The notes below the pieces were generated by a model. That model worked only from the letters and a program-made list of their open reading frames with translations. It searched no databases and was not told the origin of the DNA. Below, in pieces: positions 25,710 through 34,602 of a DNA stretch of 64,000 nt (positions are counted from its first letter, which is position 1; each line of letters opens with the position of its first letter). Both the position numbers and the translations under genes were made by a program. Source of the stretch: Burkholderiaceae bacterium (GTDB lineage Bacteria > Pseudomonadota > Gammaproteobacteria > Burkholderiales > Burkholderiaceae_E); NCBI GenBank assembly GCA_023954045.1, contig JAMLIR010000010.1, positions 1 through 64,000 of the forward strand, written 5' to 3'.

Positions 25710-27830
25710 CTAGAACGCGTAGCTCGCCCGCGCTCCGGCCACCCAGGCCCGTCGCGGCGCGGGCTCGTAATAGCGGCCGTTGGCCGCGTTGACGATCACC
25801 GAGCCGACGTAGCGGGTGTCGGTCAGGTTGTCGATGCGCACGAACGGCGCGAGCCGCCAGCCGCCGAGGCGCCAGTCGAATCCGGCGCGCCAGCCGAACA
25901 CCGCGTAGGAGCCGGCGCGCTCCGAGTTGGCGTCGTCGACCGCGACGCGGGCGTTCCAGCGCCCGTCGACGCCGGTGACGAAGCCGCTCGGCGCGTGCCG
26001 CCACGCGAGCTCGGCGTAGAGCGAGGATTTCGGCACGCCCGGAATCGCGTTGCCGGAGAGGTCGACGCCGCTCGTGCTCAGGTAGTCGCGGAACTCGGCG
26101 TCGACCCAGGTCCAGGCCAGCCAGCCGGTGAACCCGGCGCCGAGCTCCGACTCGAGGCCGAGCTCGAAGCCGCGCCGCACCGTGCGCGCCGCGTTGCGGA
26201 ACGTGGTGCGGCCGCCCGCGTTGACGTCCGGGACGATGTCGTTGCGGGTGGTGGTGCGGAACAGCGCGAGGTTCAAGCGGGTCGCGTCTCCGAGCAGCCA
26301 CTTCACGCCCGCCTCGTAGTTCGTGCTGCGGCTCGGCTCGAGCGCGAAGTTCAGCCCCGGCAGTCCGTCGGGCCGGTAGGCGAGCTCCGCGAACGTCGGC
26401 GTCTCGAAGCCGCGCCCGGCCGACGCGTAGAGGTTCAACGTTTCGGTCAGCGCGTAGAGCAGCCCGATCACCGGACTCGTCGCGGAGTAGCGCCGGCTGC
26501 CCGAGTCGTCCGGGTTCGCCGCGGTCACGAAATCGTCGCTGACGTCGAACGCGACGGCCGAGCGGCGCGCGCCCCCCGAGAGCTTCCAGGCCGGCGCGAA
26601 CCACCATTCGGCGATCGCGTACTGGTCGAAGCTCGACGCCGTGTCGAGTTCGTTACGGCGCAACGCTCCGGCGACGCCCGAGTCGTTCACGTAGCCGCGG
26701 CGGCGCTCCTGCATCCGGTCGTAGTCGACGCCGAGCGTGAAGTCGAGCCGCCCGCCGCCCAGCACGGTCGAACGCGTCCACTGCAGGCTGGTACCGCCGA
26801 ATCCGCGGTCGAGGTCGACGACGCCGCCCGAGGACGAGGCCGCCGCGCCGCTGAACGCGAGGAACTGCGTGACCTGCCGGTCGCCGACGTAGCCGCGCAG
26901 CTTCAGCGTGTCCTTCGGCCCGAGGCGCCGCTCCCACGACAACCCGAGCTGGCGGTGCCCGACGCTCTTGCGGGTGTCGAAAGCCGCGGCGCCGACGCCC
27001 GCCTGCTTCGGATCCTGTTCGAGCTGCTGGCGCGTCAGGCCCAGCGGATCCTGCGTGTCGGGCTGGTCGAGCAGCGTGGCGTCGAGCGCGAACCTGCTGT
27101 CGGGGTCGGCCGCCCAGACCAGCCGCGCGCTGGCCAGGTCGCGCCGCGTGCGGCTGTGGTCGCGGTAGCCTTCGGTCTCGAAGCGCGACGCGTCGACGCG
27201 CGCGCCGACGGCGCCGATCGTCCCGCCGAAGCCGACACCGAGCTTCCAGCTTCCCCAGCTGCCGGCACTCGCGGTCGCGCGCCAGGTCGGGCGGCGTGGC
27301 GGATCGCCGGTGAGCACCGTGACGAGCCCGCCCGACGAGTTCCCGTACAGCGCCGCGAACGGGCCGCGCAGCACCTCGATGCGTTCGGCCGTCTCGAGGT
27401 CGAACAGGCCGGTCTGGCCCTGGCCGTCGGGCGCCGTGAACGGGATGCCGTCCTGCAGCAGGCGAACGCCGCGCACGCCGAACGCCGCCCGTGCGCCGAA
27501 ACCGCGCGAGGATACCTGCAGGTCCTGCGCGAAGTTCTGGCGGTTCTGCACGTAGATGCCGGGAACCCGGCCCAGCGACTCGGACAGGTTGACGCCCGGC
27601 CTGTGCTCGCGGATCGCATCGTCGCCGATCGAATCGATCGCGACCGGAACGTCGAAGCTGCGCTGCTCGATGCGCGTCGCGCTGACCGTGACCGGATCGA
27701 GCTCGCTGGAACGCGGCTGTGCCGCCACGGGCTGCTGGGCCTGCGCGCTGCCCCACGTCGCCAGCATCAGCGCGAGCGCGGCTCGCGGCATCGTTCCGTC
27801 GTTCAGATTGGCGCCGTCTCGCCGTTTCAT
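25710..27830 (-). CDS. TonB-dependent outer-membrane receptor
   Basis: A 706-residue receptor. A signal peptide ends near ATWGSAQAQ, followed by a TonB-box-like DPVTVSATR. The plug domain runs through LRGPFAALYGNSSGGLVTV, and a 22-strand barrel ends in ASYAF with terminal Phe. It imports a large ligand such as a siderophore or metal complex using proton motive force. FecA/PupB-type signalling N-terminus is absent. It lies 131 bp upstream of the dehydrogenase on the same strand, so a metal or cofactor role for that pathway is possible. The start at 27830 was chosen over 27881 to give a basic n-region. Confidence 0.88.
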   Translation of the reverse strand: MKRRDGANLNDGTMPRAALALMLATWGSAQAQQPVAAQPRSSELDPVTVSATRIEQRSFDVPVAIDSIGDDAIREHRPGVNLSESLGRVPGIYVQNRQNFAQDLQVSSRGFGARAAFGVRGVRLLQDGIPFTAPDGQGQTGLFDLETAERIEVLRGPFAALYGNSSGGLVTVLTGDPPRRPTWRATASAGSWGSWKLGVGFGGTIGAVGARVDASRFETEGYRDHSRTRRDLASARLVWAADPDSRFALDATLLDQPDTQDPLGLTRQQLEQDPKQAGVGAAAFDTRKSVGHRQLGLSWERRLGPKDTLKLRGYVGDRQVTQFLAFSGAAASSSGGVVDLDRGFGGTSLQWTRSTVLGGGRLDFTLGVDYDRMQERRRGYVNDSGVAGALRRNELDTASSFDQYAIAEWWFAPAWKLSGGARRSAVAFDVSDDFVTAANPDDSGSRRYSATSPVIGLLYALTETLNLYASAGRGFETPTFAELAYRPDGLPGLNFALEPSRSTNYEAGVKWLLGDATRLNLALFRTTTRNDIVPDVNAGGRTTFRNAARTVRRGFELGLESELGAGFTGWLAWTWVDAEFRDYLSTSGVDLSGNAIPGVPKSSLYAELAWRHAPSGFVTGVDGRWNARVAVDDANSERAGSYAVFGWRAGFDWRLGGWRLAPFVRIDNLTDTRYVGSVIVNAANGRYYEPAPRRAWVAGARASYAF

Positions 27831-27988
27831 GGAAGCCCGTCCCCGCGCGGTGTCGCGAGAGTATGCGGTGGTGCGACGCACGCGGCAACGACGGCGCCGC
27901 GCCGGTTGCGGGCTTTCCGGAGTGCCGCGCCGCGCGAACTTGCCTTATGCTTGCGTTGCAGCATCAACCGCACGAGGAGGTGCGCCAC

Positions 27989-28801
27989 ATGTACGATCGA
28001 ATCCTGGTCCCCGTCGACGGGTCGGCTTTTTCCGAAGAAGTGCTGCCGCACGCGCTGGGAATCGTGCAGGCCACCGGGGCGGCGCTGTCGCTGCTGCGCG
28101 TCGTCGAGCGCGAGGACGAGAAGGCCGAGGCGGCGCGCTATGTCGACGCGCTCGCCGCGGATCTCTCGGCTTCGGGACAGGTGGTCGTCGCGCGCGGCGA
28201 CCTGGCCGAGGCGGTCCTCGCCGAGGCGCGGCGCGTTCCCGGCACGCTGGTCGCGATGACTTCGCACGGGCACAGCGGGCTGATGGAGGCGATGATGGGC
28301 AGCGTGGCGTTGCGCATCGTTCGCAGCGGTGGCGACCCGGTCATCCTGTACCGGCCTCGCGGGGCCGCCGTCGAGGGGCGCAGGCAGGCGGTGAAGATCA
28401 CCACCGTCGTGCTGCCGCTCGACGCCACGCAGGTGTCCGAGGCCATGGCGTCGCAAGCCGCCGGCATGGCGCTGTGGCTCGGCGCGGACCTCAATGTGGT
28501 CGAGGTGATCGCGCCCGACGTCAAGCTCGCCGCCGACATCCCCACGGGCGACGTGATGGAGTCCTCGTACGTGCGCACCCGCGCCGAGGAGTACGGCACG
28601 CGCTACGGCGTGCGCACCAGCTGGGAGGTGCTGCACGGCGAGCCGGCCGAGGCGATCGCGCGCTACCTGGACGACCGTCGCGACGTGCTGCTCGCGATGG
28701 TCACGCACGGCCGGCGCCCGCTCGAGACGGCGATCCTCGGCAGCGTGACGGCCGGCTGCCTGCACCGCTGCGCGGTGCCGATCGTGACCCGCCTGCCCTG
28801 A
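27989..28801 (+). CDS. Universal stress protein, tandem UspA domains
   Basis: A 270-residue protein of two UspA-like domains (about residues 1-125 and 135-270). The first opens with MYDRILVPVDGS and contains TSHGHSGLMEAMMGSVALRIVRSG. The second closes with VTHGRRPLETAILGSVTAGCLHRC, an ATP-binding-type pattern. Such proteins support survival under stress or energy limitation. It has a strong GAGGAGG site 6 bp before the ATG. It is divergent from the TonB receptor. Confidence 0.92.
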   Translation: MYDRILVPVDGSAFSEEVLPHALGIVQATGAALSLLRVVEREDEKAEAARYVDALAADLSASGQVVVARGDLAEAVLAEARRVPGTLVAMTSHGHSGLMEAMMGSVALRIVRSGGDPVILYRPRGAAVEGRRQAVKITTVVLPLDATQVSEAMASQAAGMALWLGADLNVVEVIAPDVKLAADIPTGDVMESSYVRTRAEEYGTRYGVRTSWEVLHGEPAEAIARYLDDRRDVLLAMVTHGRRPLETAILGSVTAGCLHRCAVPIVTRLP

Positions 28802-28899
28802 GCGCGACGCGCGCTCCGGTCGAGGCCGGGGCACGTCGCTCGCCGGGCAGCGGAGGCCCACCGTCGCGCGGGCCGGGATCGGCGGCCATTCGAAACGCC

Positions 28900-28928
28900 G
28901 GGTTCCGTTTTCGGGATAATACGGACCC
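28900..28928 (+). promoter_or_regulatory. Promoter and palindrome at the IclR gene start
   Basis: A -10-like GATAAT lies at 28915-28920. With a normal spacing, transcription would begin about 2 bp before the ATG at 28929, giving a nearly leaderless mRNA. The same stretch is an imperfect palindrome with outer arms GGGTTCCGT (28900-28908) and ACGGACCC (28921-28928). This is a good place for autoregulation. Confidence 0.45.
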
Positions 28929-29732
28929 ATGAGCGACGACCCGAATCCCGCGACCGAATCGTCCGGAGTCGAAGACACGGCGCCTGCCGGCTCGGCCATC
29001 CTGCGCGCGATGCGCGTGATGGAGGCGATCGCGTCGAGTGCGGTGCCGCCGCAGCTGGCCGAGATCTGCAAGGCCGTCGAGCTTCCGAAGCCGACCGTGT
29101 TCCGGATCCTGGCGACGCTGGAAGTGGCCGGCCTGGTGGGCCGGGAGCCCGGCAGCAAGCGATACCACTGTGGCCGGCGCCTGAACTCGCTCGCCGGCGA
29201 GGTGCTGCTCAATTCGCCGACGCGCGCGGCACGCCACGCAATCCTCGAGGAGCTGGTCGAGCACACTGGCGAGACCTGCAACCTCACGATCCCGAACGGC
29301 AACTCGGTGATGTACCTCGACCGCGTCGAGACCGCGTGGCCGCTGCGGATCGCGCTGGGCGCGGGTTCGAGCGTGCCGCTGCACGCATCGGCGAGCGGCA
29401 AGCTGTTCCTCGCCCACATGCCGAAGCGCTCGCGCGAGCGCTTCGTCCGCCAGAGCCCACTGGTGAGGCACACGCAGAAGACGGTGACCGATCCGCGCGC
29501 GCTGGCAGGCGAGCTCGAGCGCATCCGCGAGCAGGGCTACGCCACCGACGACGAGGAGTACCTCGCGGGCATCTGCTGCCTCGCGGTGCCGGTGCACGAC
29601 GCCGACGGGCGGGTCGTGGCCGCGCTGGCGATGCACTCGCCGGTGCCGCGGCTGGCGCTGGCCGAGGCGATGCAGTTCCTGCCCGCGATGCAGTCGGCCG
29701 CCGAGGCGATGGCGCAGACGCTCGACTGGTAG
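28929..29732 (+). CDS. IclR-family transcriptional regulator (first copy)
   Basis: A 267-residue regulator with an N-terminal winged helix (ILRAMRVMEAIASS to PTVFRILATLEVAGLV, about residues 20-65). The C-terminal effector-binding domain contains GETCNLTIPNGNSVMYLDRVE, SASGKLFLAHMPK and ICCLAVPVHDADGR. IclR proteins usually sense small organic acids or aromatic acids. ackA follows 5 bp later, so this gene probably controls it. It is clearly paralogous to the second IclR at 31.9 kb. Confidence 0.92.
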   Translation: MSDDPNPATESSGVEDTAPAGSAILRAMRVMEAIASSAVPPQLAEICKAVELPKPTVFRILATLEVAGLVGREPGSKRYHCGRRLNSLAGEVLLNSPTRAARHAILEELVEHTGETCNLTIPNGNSVMYLDRVETAWPLRIALGAGSSVPLHASASGKLFLAHMPKRSRERFVRQSPLVRHTQKTVTDPRALAGELERIREQGYATDDEEYLAGICCLAVPVHDADGRVVAALAMHSPVPRLALAEAMQFLPAMQSAAEAMAQTLDW

Positions 29733-29737
29733 GCACC

Positions 29738-30925
29738 GTGACGATCCTGGTCCTGAACAGCGGATCGTCGAGCTTCAAGTTCGCCGCCTACCGCAGCAAC
29801 GACGCCGCGACCGGCGCGCCCTGCAAGCCGGTCGAGCGGCTGCGCGGACAGGTGCACGGATTGCCCGACTCTCCGGTGATGGTCTGGCGCACCGAGGGCG
29901 GGCCCGGCGGCGAGATCGCGTTGCCGGCGCCGGCCGACCAGCGCAGGGCGCTCGCGGAGGTGCTCGCCCGGCTCCGGGCCGAAGGCCTGGTCGACCGCGT
30001 CGAGGCGGTCGGCCACCGGGTCGTGCACGGCGGCGAGGCGCTGGTCGCGCCGTGCCTGGTCGACGCGCCCGCGCTGCGGCTGATCGAGTCGCTCGAGCCG
30101 CTCGCCCCGCTGCACCAGTCGCACTGCGTCGCCGGCATTCACGCGATGGCGGCGGTCGCGCCCGGCGTCGCGCAGGTCGCGTGCTTCGACACCGCGTTTC
30201 ACGCGACGCAGCCGAGATTGCACACGACGATGCCGCTCCCGGTGTCGTGGCGCGACCGCGGCGTGCGGCGCTACGGCTTTCACGGCCTGTCGTTCGAGTC
30301 GATCGCGCAGCAACTGCCTTCGCTGCTGGGCGATCGCGCCGATGGCCGGATCGTCGTCGCGCACCTCGGCAGCGGCGCCAGCGTCTGCGCGATGCGCGAG
30401 CGGCGCTCGGTGCGCACGAGCATGGGGCTGTCGACGCTGGACGGGCTGGTGATGAGCACGCGCCCCGGCGCGGTCGACATCGGCGTCGCGCTGTTCGCGC
30501 AGCAGCAACTCGGCCTGGATCTCGACACGCTCTCCCGCGGGCTCTATCACGAGTCGGGGCTGCTCGGCCTGTCGGGGATCTCCGGGGACATGCGGGTGCT
30601 GGCGGCCAGCGACGATCCGCGCGCGCGCTTCGCGATCGACGTGTTCTGCCAGCGTGCCGCGCAGGAGATCGCGATGGCCGCCGTAGCGCTGGGCGGCTGC
30701 GACGCTATCGTGTTTACCGCGGGCATCGGCGAGCACGACGCCGGCGTGCGCGCGAAGATCTGCGGGCTGCTCGGCTGGATGGGCGCGCGCATCGACGATG
30801 CGGCCAACGTGGCGCAGGGGCCCCGGGTGCACGCGGCCGGCTCGACGATCGGCCTGTGGGTCGTGCCGACCGACGAGGAAGGGGTCATCGCGCGCCACAC
30901 CGCCGCGCTCGTGCGCGGTCGCTGA
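29738..30925 (+). CDS. ackA: Acetate kinase
   Basis: A 395-residue enzyme interconverting acetyl phosphate and acetate with ATP/ADP. The family motifs are in order: ILVLNSGSSSFKF, GHRVVHGG, FDTAFH, HLGSGASVCA, GISGDMRVL, FTAGIGEHD and the C-terminal DEEGVIARHT. Propionate could also be a substrate. It starts at a GTG 5 bp after the IclR stop and converges with the phosphotransacetylase-type gene. Confidence 0.95.
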   Translation: MTILVLNSGSSSFKFAAYRSNDAATGAPCKPVERLRGQVHGLPDSPVMVWRTEGGPGGEIALPAPADQRRALAEVLARLRAEGLVDRVEAVGHRVVHGGEALVAPCLVDAPALRLIESLEPLAPLHQSHCVAGIHAMAAVAPGVAQVACFDTAFHATQPRLHTTMPLPVSWRDRGVRRYGFHGLSFESIAQQLPSLLGDRADGRIVVAHLGSGASVCAMRERRSVRTSMGLSTLDGLVMSTRPGAVDIGVALFAQQQLGLDLDTLSRGLYHESGLLGLSGISGDMRVLAASDDPRARFAIDVFCQRAAQEIAMAAVALGGCDAIVFTAGIGEHDAGVRAKICGLLGWMGARIDDAANVAQGPRVHAAGSTIGLWVVPTDEEGVIARHTAALVRGR

Positions 30926-30970
30926 GGGTCGGGCGCGCGGGACGTCGGAGCGCGAGCGCGCGGGACCGCC

Positions 30971-31894
30971 TCAGCCGCCCGCGCCCCCGAGCCAGTTCGC
31001 GTAGAGGTTCGCGAGCACGCAGCTGTTCAGGCGCGCGTCGACGCTGTCGGCGCGGCTGGTCAGCAGCACCGGCACCGCGGCGCCGAGGACCAGCCCGCCG
31101 AGCTCGGCGCCGGCGAGCCAGGCTGCCTGCTTGTAGAGCGCGTTGCCGGCCTCGATGTCGGGCACCAGCAGCACGTCGGGGTCGCCGGCGACGCGCGAGG
31201 CAATGCCCTTGGTGCTCGCCGCCTGCGCCGAGATCGCGATGTCGAACGCGAGCGGCCCGTCGACGATGCCGTGGGCGATCTGGCCGCGGTCGGCCATCTT
31301 CGCGAGCGCGGCCGCCTCGATCGTGACCGGCATCGCGGGATTGACGTCCTCGGTGGCGGCCAGCACCGCCACTTTCGGCGTCGCGACCCCGAGGGCGCGG
31401 CACAGGTCGATCGCGTTGCGCGCGATGTCGGCCTTGTCGGCCAGGTTCGGCGCGATGTTCACCGCGGCGTCGGTGAGCGCGACGAGCTTCGGATAGGCGG
31501 CGAACGCGAGGACGAACGCGTGGCTGATGCGCCGCTGCGTGCGCAGCCCGGCGTCGCGCGCGACGATCGCCGACATGTAGTCGTCGGTGTGCAGGCTGCC
31601 CTTCATCAAGGCGTGCACCGCTCGGTCGCGCGCCAGCAGCGCGGCGCGATGCGCGGACTCGTGCGCGTCGTCGCGGGTGTCGACGACCTCGAAGCGGCCC
31701 GGCTTCATGCCGTGCCGCTCGATCAGGGCGGTCATCGCGGCCTGCGGCCCGACCAGCACCGGCTCGATGTAGCCGGCGTCGGCCGCCTCGTACGCCCCGC
31801 GCATCGAGGCCTCGGACAACGGGTAGACCACCGCGGTGCGGGTGGGCCTCAGCGCGGCTGCGCGCTGGCGCAGCGGGTCGAACAGCGAGCTCAT
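30971..31894 (-). CDS. Phosphate acetyl/butyryltransferase family protein
   Basis: A 307-residue short Pta/Ptb-type enzyme that moves acyl groups between CoA and phosphate. Visible family segments are VNPAMPVTIEAAALAKMADRG, VDGPLAFDIAIS and DPDVLLVPDIEAGNALYKQ. It lacks the N-terminal DRTGG domain of long Pta. It probably feeds acetyl phosphate to or from the convergent acetate kinase. Acetyl-CoA is the likeliest substrate, but butyryl-CoA cannot be excluded. The ATG at 31894 gives the family N-terminus. An upstream ATG at 31936 is less likely. Confidence 0.88.
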   Translation of the reverse strand: MSSLFDPLRQRAAALRPTRTAVVYPLSEASMRGAYEAADAGYIEPVLVGPQAAMTALIERHGMKPGRFEVVDTRDDAHESAHRAALLARDRAVHALMKGSLHTDDYMSAIVARDAGLRTQRRISHAFVLAFAAYPKLVALTDAAVNIAPNLADKADIARNAIDLCRALGVATPKVAVLAATEDVNPAMPVTIEAAALAKMADRGQIAHGIVDGPLAFDIAISAQAASTKGIASRVAGDPDVLLVPDIEAGNALYKQAAWLAGAELGGLVLGAAVPVLLTSRADSVDARLNSCVLANLYANWLGGAGG

Positions 31895-31925
31895 CGTCGG
31901 GTTCCGGTCCGGTTGCCTTCGCCAA

Positions 31926-32783
31926 TCATGCCGCAAGACTGGCGCCGAGCGCTTCGGCGGCCTCGCGCATCACCGGCAGCAAGGCGATCGCCCGCTTCAG
32001 CGACAACCGCCCGATCGGCGCGTGCACCGCGAGCGCGGCGACCGGCCGGCCGTCGCGGCCCGGCACCGGGACCGCGATCGCGATCAGCCCGAGCAGGAAC
32101 TCCTCGCGATCGAGGCTGTAGCCCTGGCGCACGATCGCGCGCATCTCCTTCTCGATCGCTTCGGGGTCGACCAGCGTCTTCGGTGTCGCGGCCCACAGCG
32201 GGCGCGCGGCCAGCAGGCGCGCGCGCTGCGCCTTCGGCATGTGCGCGAGGAACAGCTTGCCGCTGGCGGTGCAGTGCAACGGCACCCGCGAGCCGGGCTC
32301 GAGGTGCAGCCGCAGCGGCCACGCCGACTCGACCCGGTCGACGTAGAGGACCTCGGCGCCGGCGAGCATCGTAAGGTTGCAGGTCTCGCCGACCCGGTCG
32401 ACCAGTGCCCGCAGGATGGCGCGGCGCTCGGCATTGGCCGCGTCGTGGTGCAGCGCGGCCAGCGCGAACTTCACCGCCGAGGGGCCCAGGCTCAGGTGGC
32501 GCTCGGAGCCGGCGCGCAGGATCCATCCGGCCTGCTCGAGGTGCGCGCACAGGCGGTGGACCGAGGGCTTGGGCCAGCCCAGCTGCAGCGTCATCCGGTG
32601 CAGCGACACGCCTTCCGGATGCTGCGCGAGCTCGGCCAGCAGCGTCAGCGCGCGTGCGGCGACCGAGCCGGCCTGCCGCCCGGTCGTTTCGGGCTGCGGC
32701 GGCGCGGCACCGGGCGCCGCACCGCGCGCGACGGTGGACTTGCGCGCGGCGCCTTTCGCTACCGCAGCACGCCGGGTAGCCAC
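31926..32783 (-). CDS. IclR-family transcriptional regulator (second copy)
   Basis: A 285-residue regulator. A Lys/Ala-rich N-terminal extension precedes a winged helix (PKPSVHRLCAHLEQAGWI) and an IclR effector domain. It shares GETCNLT, DRVESAWPLR and SGKLFLAHMPK with the first IclR, so the two are paralogues. The best start is a GTG at 32783, 25 bp inside the dctM-type gene. No strong ribosome site is seen there. It most likely controls the TRAP transporter genes it overlaps. Confidence 0.87.
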   Translation of the reverse strand: MATRRAAVAKGAARKSTVARGAAPGAAPPQPETTGRQAGSVAARALTLLAELAQHPEGVSLHRMTLQLGWPKPSVHRLCAHLEQAGWILRAGSERHLSLGPSAVKFALAALHHDAANAERRAILRALVDRVGETCNLTMLAGAEVLYVDRVESAWPLRLHLEPGSRVPLHCTASGKLFLAHMPKAQRARLLAARPLWAATPKTLVDPEAIEKEMRAIVRQGYSLDREEFLLGLIAIAVPVPGRDGRPVAALAVHAPIGRLSLKRAIALLPVMREAAEALGASLAA

Positions 32784-34069
32784 AGCGCGATCGAGGGGAA
32801 GAACAGCACGAGCAGCAGGCCGATGACCTGCAGCACCATGAACTGCATCATGCCCGCGTAGATGTCGCCCAGCTCCCACTGGGGAACCACGCCCTTCAGG
32901 AAGTACGCCGACAGGGCCACCGGCGGCGACATCCACGCGGTCTGCAGGCACACCGCGACCAGCGTGCAGAACCAGACCAGGTCGATGCCGAGCTTGTTGA
33001 CGATCGGCAGGAAGATCGGGACGACCACCAGCACGATCGGCACCCACTCGAGCGGCCAGCCGAGCACGAAGATCAGCGCCAGCATCAGCAGCAGCATCAC
33101 CGTCGGGCTGAACTCGAGGCCGAGCAGCAGGTTGGCGATCCAGTCGGCGCTGCCCAGCCGCGAGAAGATCGAGCCGAAGTAGTTCGACGCGGCGACCAGC
33201 AGCAGGATCATGCACGACACCTCGACGGTCGACATCATCGAGCGCCGGAACCCGGCCCAGCTCATCTTGCGGTAGGCGAGGGTGAGCAGCAGCGTCGCGA
33301 ACGCGCCGACCGCCCCGGCGTCGGTGGGCGTCGCGATGCCCGCGAGGATCACGCCGAGCGTCGCGAGGATGACCAGCACCACCGGCACCGCGCCGATGGT
33401 CAGTTCGCGCAATACCTCGGGCATCGGGCGTCGCTCGGACATCGGCAGCGCCGGCCCGAGCTTCGGGTTCCAGTAGCTGCGCACGAGCGTGTACGCGATG
33501 TAGAGCCCGGACAGCAGCAGGCCGGGGAACACCGCGGCGGCGAACAGGTCGGTCGCCGGGACGCCGACCACCGGCCCCATCACGATCAGCATCACCGACG
33601 GCGGGATCAGGATGCCCAGCGTGCCGCCGGCGGTGATCGCGCCCGCGCTCATCCGCACGTCGTAGCCGCTCTTCATCATCGCCGGCGCGGCCATCACGCC
33701 GAGCAGCGTGACCGACGAGCCGACGATTCCGGTGGCCGCGGCGAAGATCGTCGCGGTGATGATCACTGCCAGGTAGAGCGACCCGTTGACGCCGGCGAGC
33801 AGCAGCTGCACGCCGCGAAAGAGCCGCTGGATCAGCCCGGACTCCTCGAGCAGGTAGCCCATGAACAGGAAGAACGGCACCGACGCGAGCGTCGGGTCGC
33901 GCATCACCGAGAACACCTGCAGCGTCATCAGGTGGATCGCGACGTCGCCGAGCGCGAACTGCCCGACGCCCAGCGCGATCGCGACCAGCGTGAACGCGAT
34001 CGGGAAGCCGATGAAGATCGCGACGAAGAGGATCGCGAGGGCGACGAGCCCGATGATCTCGGGGCTCAC
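32759..34069 (-). CDS. dctM: TRAP transporter large membrane subunit
   Basis: A 436-residue, about 12-helix protein of the DctM family, the channel-forming subunit of a sodium-driven TRAP transporter. Characteristic blocks are VPFFLFMGYLLEESGLIQRL, GTLGILIPPSVMLIVMGPV and ATPTDAGAVGAFATLLL. The GTG start overlaps the dctQ stop as GTGA. The three-gene unit is dctP-dctQ-dctM in transcription order. Confidence 0.94.
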   Translation of the reverse strand: MSPEIIGLVALAILFVAIFIGFPIAFTLVAIALGVGQFALGDVAIHLMTLQVFSVMRDPTLASVPFFLFMGYLLEESGLIQRLFRGVQLLLAGVNGSLYLAVIITATIFAAATGIVGSSVTLLGVMAAPAMMKSGYDVRMSAGAITAGGTLGILIPPSVMLIVMGPVVGVPATDLFAAAVFPGLLLSGLYIAYTLVRSYWNPKLGPALPMSERRPMPEVLRELTIGAVPVVLVILATLGVILAGIATPTDAGAVGAFATLLLTLAYRKMSWAGFRRSMMSTVEVSCMILLLVAASNYFGSIFSRLGSADWIANLLLGLEFSPTVMLLLMLALIFVLGWPLEWVPIVLVVVPIFLPIVNKLGIDLVWFCTLVAVCLQTAWMSPPVALSAYFLKGVVPQWELGDIYAGMMQFMVLQVIGLLLVLFFPSIALWLPGVLR

Positions 34070-34602
34070 AGCCAGACGCCCCGGCGCGCGGCGACGACGC
34101 TCTTGATGAACTCGGAGACGCCCTGCAGCAGCATCAGCGCGGTGGCGAGCGGAATCGACAGCTTGAACGGCCAGACGATCGGCATCCAGGGGCTGGTCAC
34201 CATGCGTTCCTCGCGCACCCAGGAGGCCCAGAAGAAGTCCCAGCCGACCACCAGGAAGGCGATCATCGCCGGGAAGAAGAAGATCAGGTAGCAGGTGGCG
34301 TCGACCGTGCCCTGCGTGCGCACCGACCAGTCGGCGTAGAAGCTGTCGGTGCGGATGTGGCCCTTGCGCATCAGCGTGAACGCCGAGCCGAGCATGAAGA
34401 AGCTGCCGTACAGCATGTAGGTCATGTCGTACGCCCAGGTGGTCGGCGCGTTGAACAGGTAGCGAGCCCCGACCTCGTAGACGAGGCTCGCGACCATCGG
34501 GATCAGCATCCACGACACCGCGCGCCCCGACCAGAGCGCGACGGCGTCGAGAGCGGCGACGAGGCGGGCGACCCGCCCCGTGCCGGCGGGCGCTTCGCTC
34601 AT
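34066..34602 (-). CDS. dctQ: TRAP transporter small membrane subunit
   Basis: A 178-residue protein with four hydrophobic helices. The family block YEVGARYLFNAPTTWAYDMTYMLYG (about residues 42-66) is present. DctQ forms the membrane complex with DctM and receives substrate-loaded DctP. It overlaps both neighbours by 4 bp, so all three subunits are probably translationally coupled. Confidence 0.92.
   Translation of the reverse strand: MSEAPAGTGRVARLVAALDAVALWSGRAVSWMLIPMVASLVYEVGARYLFNAPTTWAYDMTYMLYGSFFMLGSAFTLMRKGHIRTDSFYADWSVRTQGTVDATCYLIFFFPAMIAFLVVGWDFFWASWVREERMVTSPWMPIVWPFKLSIPLATALMLLQGVSEFIKSVVAARRGVWL

Noticed and set aside
24343-26607. Long minus-strand frame that fuses part of the TonB receptor region to the dehydrogenase
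   Set aside because: The upstream part is out of frame with the receptor's barrel. The dehydrogenase has its own strong ribosome site and signal peptide at 25578.
30933-30966. Direct repeat GCGCGCGGGAC twice between ackA and the Pta-type gene
   Set aside because: The 11-base unit is low-complexity G/C sequence in a G/C-rich gap and can arise by chance.
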